From Streptomyces nigrescens (GTDB lineage: Bacteria; Actinomycetota; Actinomycetes; Streptomycetales; Streptomycetaceae): a stretch of 64,000 bases of DNA. A program made the translations under genes and the position numbers. Every line of letters starts with the position of its first letter. The first letter of the stretch is position 1. The stretch is from contig AP026074.1 of the NCBI GenBank assembly GCA_024349765.1, positions 620,001 to 684,000 of the forward strand, given 5' to 3'. This document shows positions 60,814 through 64,000 of the stretch, one piece after another. The notes beneath the pieces are model-generated. The model was not told the origin of the DNA. It saw nothing but the letters and a program-made list of their open reading frames with translations, and ran no database searches.

Positions 60814-62410
60814 TTAGTCGACCAGGACTCCCGGGTTGAGGATGCGGTGGGGGTCCAGGGCGTCCTTGGCGGCGCGCAGTGCCAGCGCGAAGGGCTCCGG
60901 GCGTTGGAGGTCGTAGCCGGGGCGGTGGTCGCGGCCGACGGCGTGGTGGTGGGTGATGGTGGCGCGGTGGCGGTGCAGGACGTCGCCCGCGGCGGCTTTG
61001 ATGTCGTCCCAGATTTCGACTTCGTCGCCGGGGCAGCCGGCGACGGCCACGGTGAAGTAGGGGGCGGCGCCGTCGGGGTAGACGTGGGTCAGACGGCAGT
61101 TGATGGTGGCCGGTGGCCTTCAAGGCGGCGGCACCGACCTGGGTGCGTACGGCGTCGATCAGGGCGGGAAGGGTGTCCCAGGTGGCGGCGGTCTCGAAGG
61201 TCTCGACGACGGCGCCCATGCGGGCCAGACCGTCGCGCAGATAGGGCATGCGCAGGAACGCCGAACGCCAGGCGCGCACGGCCGTGTCGGCCGGGGTGTC
61301 ACGGTCCGCCGTCGGCGCCCCGCTGCGGCCGCCGTGGGCGCGGGCCAGGTCCAGAGCGCTGGTGAGGCGGTCGTCGACGGGGGCTGTGGCGGATTCGAAG
61401 CCCAGGACCAGGACGGCGGAGCCGTCGTGCGAGGCGCCGGACAGCAGTGCCTCGCCGGGGTCGAGCAGCCGGCAGTTGGCTGGGGCCAGGTCGGACTGGG
61501 CGATGGCACGCACCGCGTCCAGCGCCTGGTGGAAGTCGGCGAAGGTGACGGACGTCGAGGCCTTGTACCGTGGGCGCTCCTGCAGGCGCATCCACGCCTC
61601 GGTGATGATGCCGAGCGCGCCCTCGGAGCCGAGGAACAGGCGGTCGGGTGACGGTCCGGCGCCGGAGGCGGGCAGGCGCCAGGACGTGCTGGCGCCGGCG
61701 GGCGTGACCACGTGCAGGGACTGTACGAAGTCGTCGATGTGGGTGTGGACGGTGGCGTAGTGGCCTCCGGCCCGGGTGGCCAGCCAGCCGCCAAGGGTGG
61801 AGAACTCGAAGCTCTGTGGGAAGTGGCGCAGGGTGAGGCCGTGGGGCCGCAACTGCTCTTCCAGCACGGGGCCGAGCGCACCGGCTTGGATGCGTGCCGA
61901 GCGGCTGGTGGCGTCGATCTCCAGGACCCGGTTCATCGAGGTCAGGTCGAGCGACAGAACGGCGCGGTGGGCGTCGCCGCGGTACTCCACGCCGCCGACC
62001 ACCGAGGAGCCGCCGCCGAAGGGGATGACGGCCACGCCGTGTCCGCCGGCCCAGTCGAGCAGGTCGGCGACCTCTTGATGGGTGGTCGGGTGGGCGACCA
62101 GGTCGGGGATCCGGCCGGGCCGGCCGCGCAGGGCCCGGATGACGTCGCGATAGGCCTTGCCCATGGCGTGGGCGGCGCGCGTTGCGGGGTCGGCGGTGAT
62201 CAGGTGCGCCAGTGCGGGCGGGGGTGTCGCGCCGGGGCGGGCGATGGCCAGGTCGGCGACCCGGGGTATCGGCAGCGGGCGGGCGAGGGTGCCCGGCAGC
62301 AGGGCGCCCATGGCGGCGCATTCGGCGTTGTCGGGGTGGGCGTCGGCGTAGCCCCAGCCCCACCAGGAGCGGGTGCGGGAGGTTCCGGGGTGGGACGGGG
62401 TGGCAGGCAT
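60814..62410 (-). pseudogene. FAD-binding oxidase (alkylglycerone-phosphate-synthase-like), frameshifted
   Basis: From ATG 62410 the frame has RSWWGWGYADAHPDN, the FAD PP-loop VAVIPFGGGSSVVGGVE, GWLATRAGGHYATVHTHIDD and LFLGSEGALGIITEAWMRLQ, the alkyl-DHAP-synthase/FAD-oxidase family. Near 61110 it breaks: the first frame ends in Arg/Pro-rich nonsense, while the correct end (ATINCRLTHVYPDGAAPYFT, then AVGRDHRPGYDLQRPEPFAL and HRILNPGVLVD) continues in another frame to 60814. An intact protein would be about 530 residues. A small indel at about 61110 inactivates it, or is a sequence error. Confidence 0.82.
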
Positions 62411-62454
62411 GCGTGTGCTCCCAGCGCGGTCCGGGGAATTTACCCAACGGAAAA

Positions 62455-62468
62455 TTACCTTAGGGTAA
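62455..62468. promoter_or_regulatory. Inverted repeat in FAD-oxidase/TetR divergon
   Basis: TTACCTTAGGGTAA (62455-62468) is palindromic at 6 of 7 pairs and sits 11 bases before the TetR start in AT-rich sequence. A further TTTACC motif lies about 15 bases upstream. A candidate operator. Confidence 0.55.
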
Positions 62469-62479
62469 TATCGGCTTCC

Positions 62480-63118
62480 ATGACAACGCTCCCCTCCAGG
62501 GCCGGCACCAAGGGCGTGCCCAGGGCCGCGCGCGAACAACAGGTCCTGGCCGCGGCCACCGAGGAGTTCGGCCGCCACGGCTACGAGGCCACCACCGTGG
62601 CCGCCATCGCCGCCCGCGTGGGCGTCACCAAACCACTGCTGCACCATTACTTCGGCAGCAAGCAAGACCTCTACCTCGCCTGCCTGAACCCGGTGGGCGA
62701 CCGGCTCCTGGACGCCATCCGCGGCGCGATGGCAGAACACGCCCCCAGCGCACCGCCCACCCCCCTGCGCGTGCTGCACTCCCTGTTCACCGCCCTGGAC
62801 GAGCAGCGCGAGGCATGGTCCGTCCTCTACGACGCCACGCTGCCACCGGACAGCGACGCCGCCCAACGCGCGGCGTACTACCGCGGCGCCATCGATGACC
62901 TGGCCGCGGTCGGCACCGCCGACCTCCTGCACGCGACCGGCTCCCGCGACCCGCTCGACGCCGACGCCCTCAAATACGCCTGGCGCGGTCTGTGCACCGC
63001 CCTGGTCCGCTGGTGGGTCAACCACCCCGACCAGTCACCCGAAGCCATGGCCCAACGCTGTGCACGGCTCTTCGCGGCCAGCCGCACCCTCCTCGCGACC
63101 GGCGACGACAGCACATGA
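62480..63118 (+). CDS. TetR-family regulator
   Basis: A 212-residue TetR protein. REQQVLAAATEEFGRHGYEA and TTVAAIAARVGVTKPLLHHY are the HTH; FGSKQDLYLACLNPVGDRLL follows; the C-terminal domain has LHSLFTALDEQREAWSVLYD and ALKYAWRGLCTALVRWWVNH. ATG at 62480. It is divergent from the frameshifted FAD oxidase across the palindrome at 62455-62468 and likely represses it. Confidence 0.92.
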   Translation: MTTLPSRAGTKGVPRAAREQQVLAAATEEFGRHGYEATTVAAIAARVGVTKPLLHHYFGSKQDLYLACLNPVGDRLLDAIRGAMAEHAPSAPPTPLRVLHSLFTALDEQREAWSVLYDATLPPDSDAAQRAAYYRGAIDDLAAVGTADLLHATGSRDPLDADALKYAWRGLCTALVRWWVNHPDQSPEAMAQRCARLFAASRTLLATGDDST

Positions 63119-63222
63119 GCCGGCCAGATCTCCCGCTCCCAGCTGTCACAAGCCGTGAACACCCCACGGCGCGGACACCCGGCAGGTCTCCTGCGCGGGT
63201 CCCTACGGAGCACCAGGCCGGC

Positions 63223-63657
63223 TCAGCTGAGACGCCCCGCCGCCCCCTTCACCGACCGCAGCAAGGGGACCGAGGACGCGATGACGAACAGGCCGAAGAG
63301 CGTGAGGGGCAGCAAGCCCACCGGACGCAGCAACCATGCCGGATTCATCTGCAACGAAGGCCAGTTGACAATCCAATTCGCGATGACATCCAGCACCATC
63401 ACCCCGGCGGCCAGCCGGATGCCCACGGAGCGGACCCGGCCCACCCACACGACGACCAGCGGGTCGAGGACCACCAGGCTGACGAAGAACACCTGTAGCG
63501 GCACCGGCGCGAAGGACGCATAGGCGTGAATGCCGCCGCGGATCAGATCCAGGAGGTGGGCACAGGCTCCTTCCAGGAAGCCGATCAGGTACACCGCGAG
63601 CATCCATCGCACCCACCGGGGCTGACTCCGCCACCGTTCCCGTAATCCGCCCCTCAT
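63223..63657 (-). CDS. Hypothetical four-TM membrane protein
   Basis: A 144-residue membrane protein: a basic N-terminus (RGGLRERWRSQPRWVRWML) and four TM segments around MLAVYLIGFLEGACAHLL, LQVFFVSLVVLDPLVVVWVG, GIRLAAGVMVLDVIANWIVN and VGLLPLTLFGLFVIASSVPL. No family motif is recognised; the layout is that of a small integral membrane protein with a DUF-like fold common in Streptomyces. ATG at 63657. Nothing in the context indicates a role. Confidence 0.75.
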   Translation of the reverse strand: MRGGLRERWRSQPRWVRWMLAVYLIGFLEGACAHLLDLIRGGIHAYASFAPVPLQVFFVSLVVLDPLVVVWVGRVRSVGIRLAAGVMVLDVIANWIVNWPSLQMNPAWLLRPVGLLPLTLFGLFVIASSVPLLRSVKGAAGRLS

Positions 63658-63880
63658 GCGGACAACCTATGGCCGGCCGGCCACATCGATCAATGAGCAT
63701 GACGCAGTCTCAGCCCGCCGGTGGGAGTCACGCGTCCGTGGTCCAAGGAAGGACGGAAATCCCGTGTCCCGCCGCTTCCGCGGCGCAGCACCAGGTTCCC
63801 TTTCCGGGGAGTTTACGCAGGTCAGCTGCGTGTCGCGATAGGGTGCTCGGGCTGTGTCCGGCCTCGATCGAGGAGCCATG

Positions 63881-64000
63881 ATGTTCGACCTCATCGTCAT
63901 CATCCGCGTGCCCAAAGCCGAAGACGTCGGCCACGTTGCGGAAGCTCTGGCCCGTATGCGTCCGCTGTGCCTGGCCGAAGACGGCTGCGTCAGCTGGGAG
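63881..64000 (+). CDS. Antibiotic-biosynthesis-monooxygenase (ABM) domain protein, start only
   Basis: The first 40 codons of a gene cut by the window's right end. FDLIVIIRVPKAEDVGHVAE, ALARMRPLCLAEDGCVSWE is the N-terminal strand-helix-strand of dimeric alpha+beta-barrel ABM/quinol-monooxygenase proteins (the ExGCxxYE-type motif is seen as EDGCVSWE). ATGs at 63878 and 63881 are adjacent; GAGGAG lies five bases before the second, which was chosen. Family call from a short piece only. Confidence 0.65.
   Translation, partial: MFDLIVIIRVPKAEDVGHVAEALARMRPLCLAEDGCVSWE

Overview
The window is high-GC actinobacterial DNA. GTG starts, strong third-codon-position GC bias, 4-bp start/stop overlaps, and the mix of NRPS, AfsR-type, HxlR, F420/LLM-type and VOC genes point to Streptomyces or a close relative. 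It reads as an accessory or chromosome-arm segment: many one-gene regulator/target divergons, several frameshifted or truncated genes, and transposase remnants. The only replication-type gene is a DnaE-like polymerase, which carries a 3' frameshift.

Region 1 (1-7440, minus strand) is the end of a natural-product cluster that continues beyond the left edge. It reads NRPS (A-PCP-C-PCP), L-lysine/ornithine N-hydroxylase, single-domain cupin, methionyl-tRNA-synthetase-like enzyme and type II thioesterase, each overlapping the next by a few bases. An N-hydroxylase plus a cupin plus a MetRS-like protein is the known hydrazine (N-N bond) forming machinery of the s56-p1, triacsin and formycin/pyrazofurin type. 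Here the cupin and MetRS-like parts are separate genes and are coupled to an NRPS. This is the most interesting system in the window.

Region 2 (7.4-16.8 kb) holds a decayed spacer with a hairpin, dnaE (frameshifted near its end), a CXXC protein overlapping it, a small hypothetical protein, a broken VOC gene, a remnant of a molybdopterin dehydrogenase, and an HxlR regulator divergent from an SDR/SnoaL-like pair across a long palindrome.

Region 3 (16.9-26.5 kb) looks like a conflict or defence block. It contains an HTH-NB-ARC-TPR STAND protein, a two-TM small protein, a proline-rich membrane-anchored protein ending in a nuclease-like domain followed by an SMI1/KNR4 (SUKH) immunity-type gene, an IS630 remnant, a solitary HicB-like protein, and two tandem paralogous two-TM proteins.

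Region 4 (26.6-44.5 kb) is a run of small metabolic units: AraC + VOC, alpha/beta hydrolase divergent from AraC, aldo/keto reductase, YqeY-like protein, an orphan solute-binding lipoprotein, VOC divergent from MarR, GNAT, VOC, CPBP membrane protease divergent from a two-component system, hypothetical, VOC, DUF4232-type lipoprotein convergent with an L,D-transpeptidase, VOC, and a truncated LLM oxidoreductase.

Region 5 (44.6-64 kb) has an AfsR-like regulator divergent from an FAD monooxygenase and an SGNH hydrolase. It also has a quinone oxidoreductase/TetR divergon, hypothetical proteins, a TetR/DUF1772 divergon (DUF1772 frameshifted), an SDR, an Eis-like acetyltransferase, a HEAT-repeat protein, a frameshifted FAD oxidase divergent from a TetR, a four-TM protein, and the start of an ABM-type monooxygenase cut by the right edge.

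All assignments rest on reading translated motifs and gene context; no database search was run.
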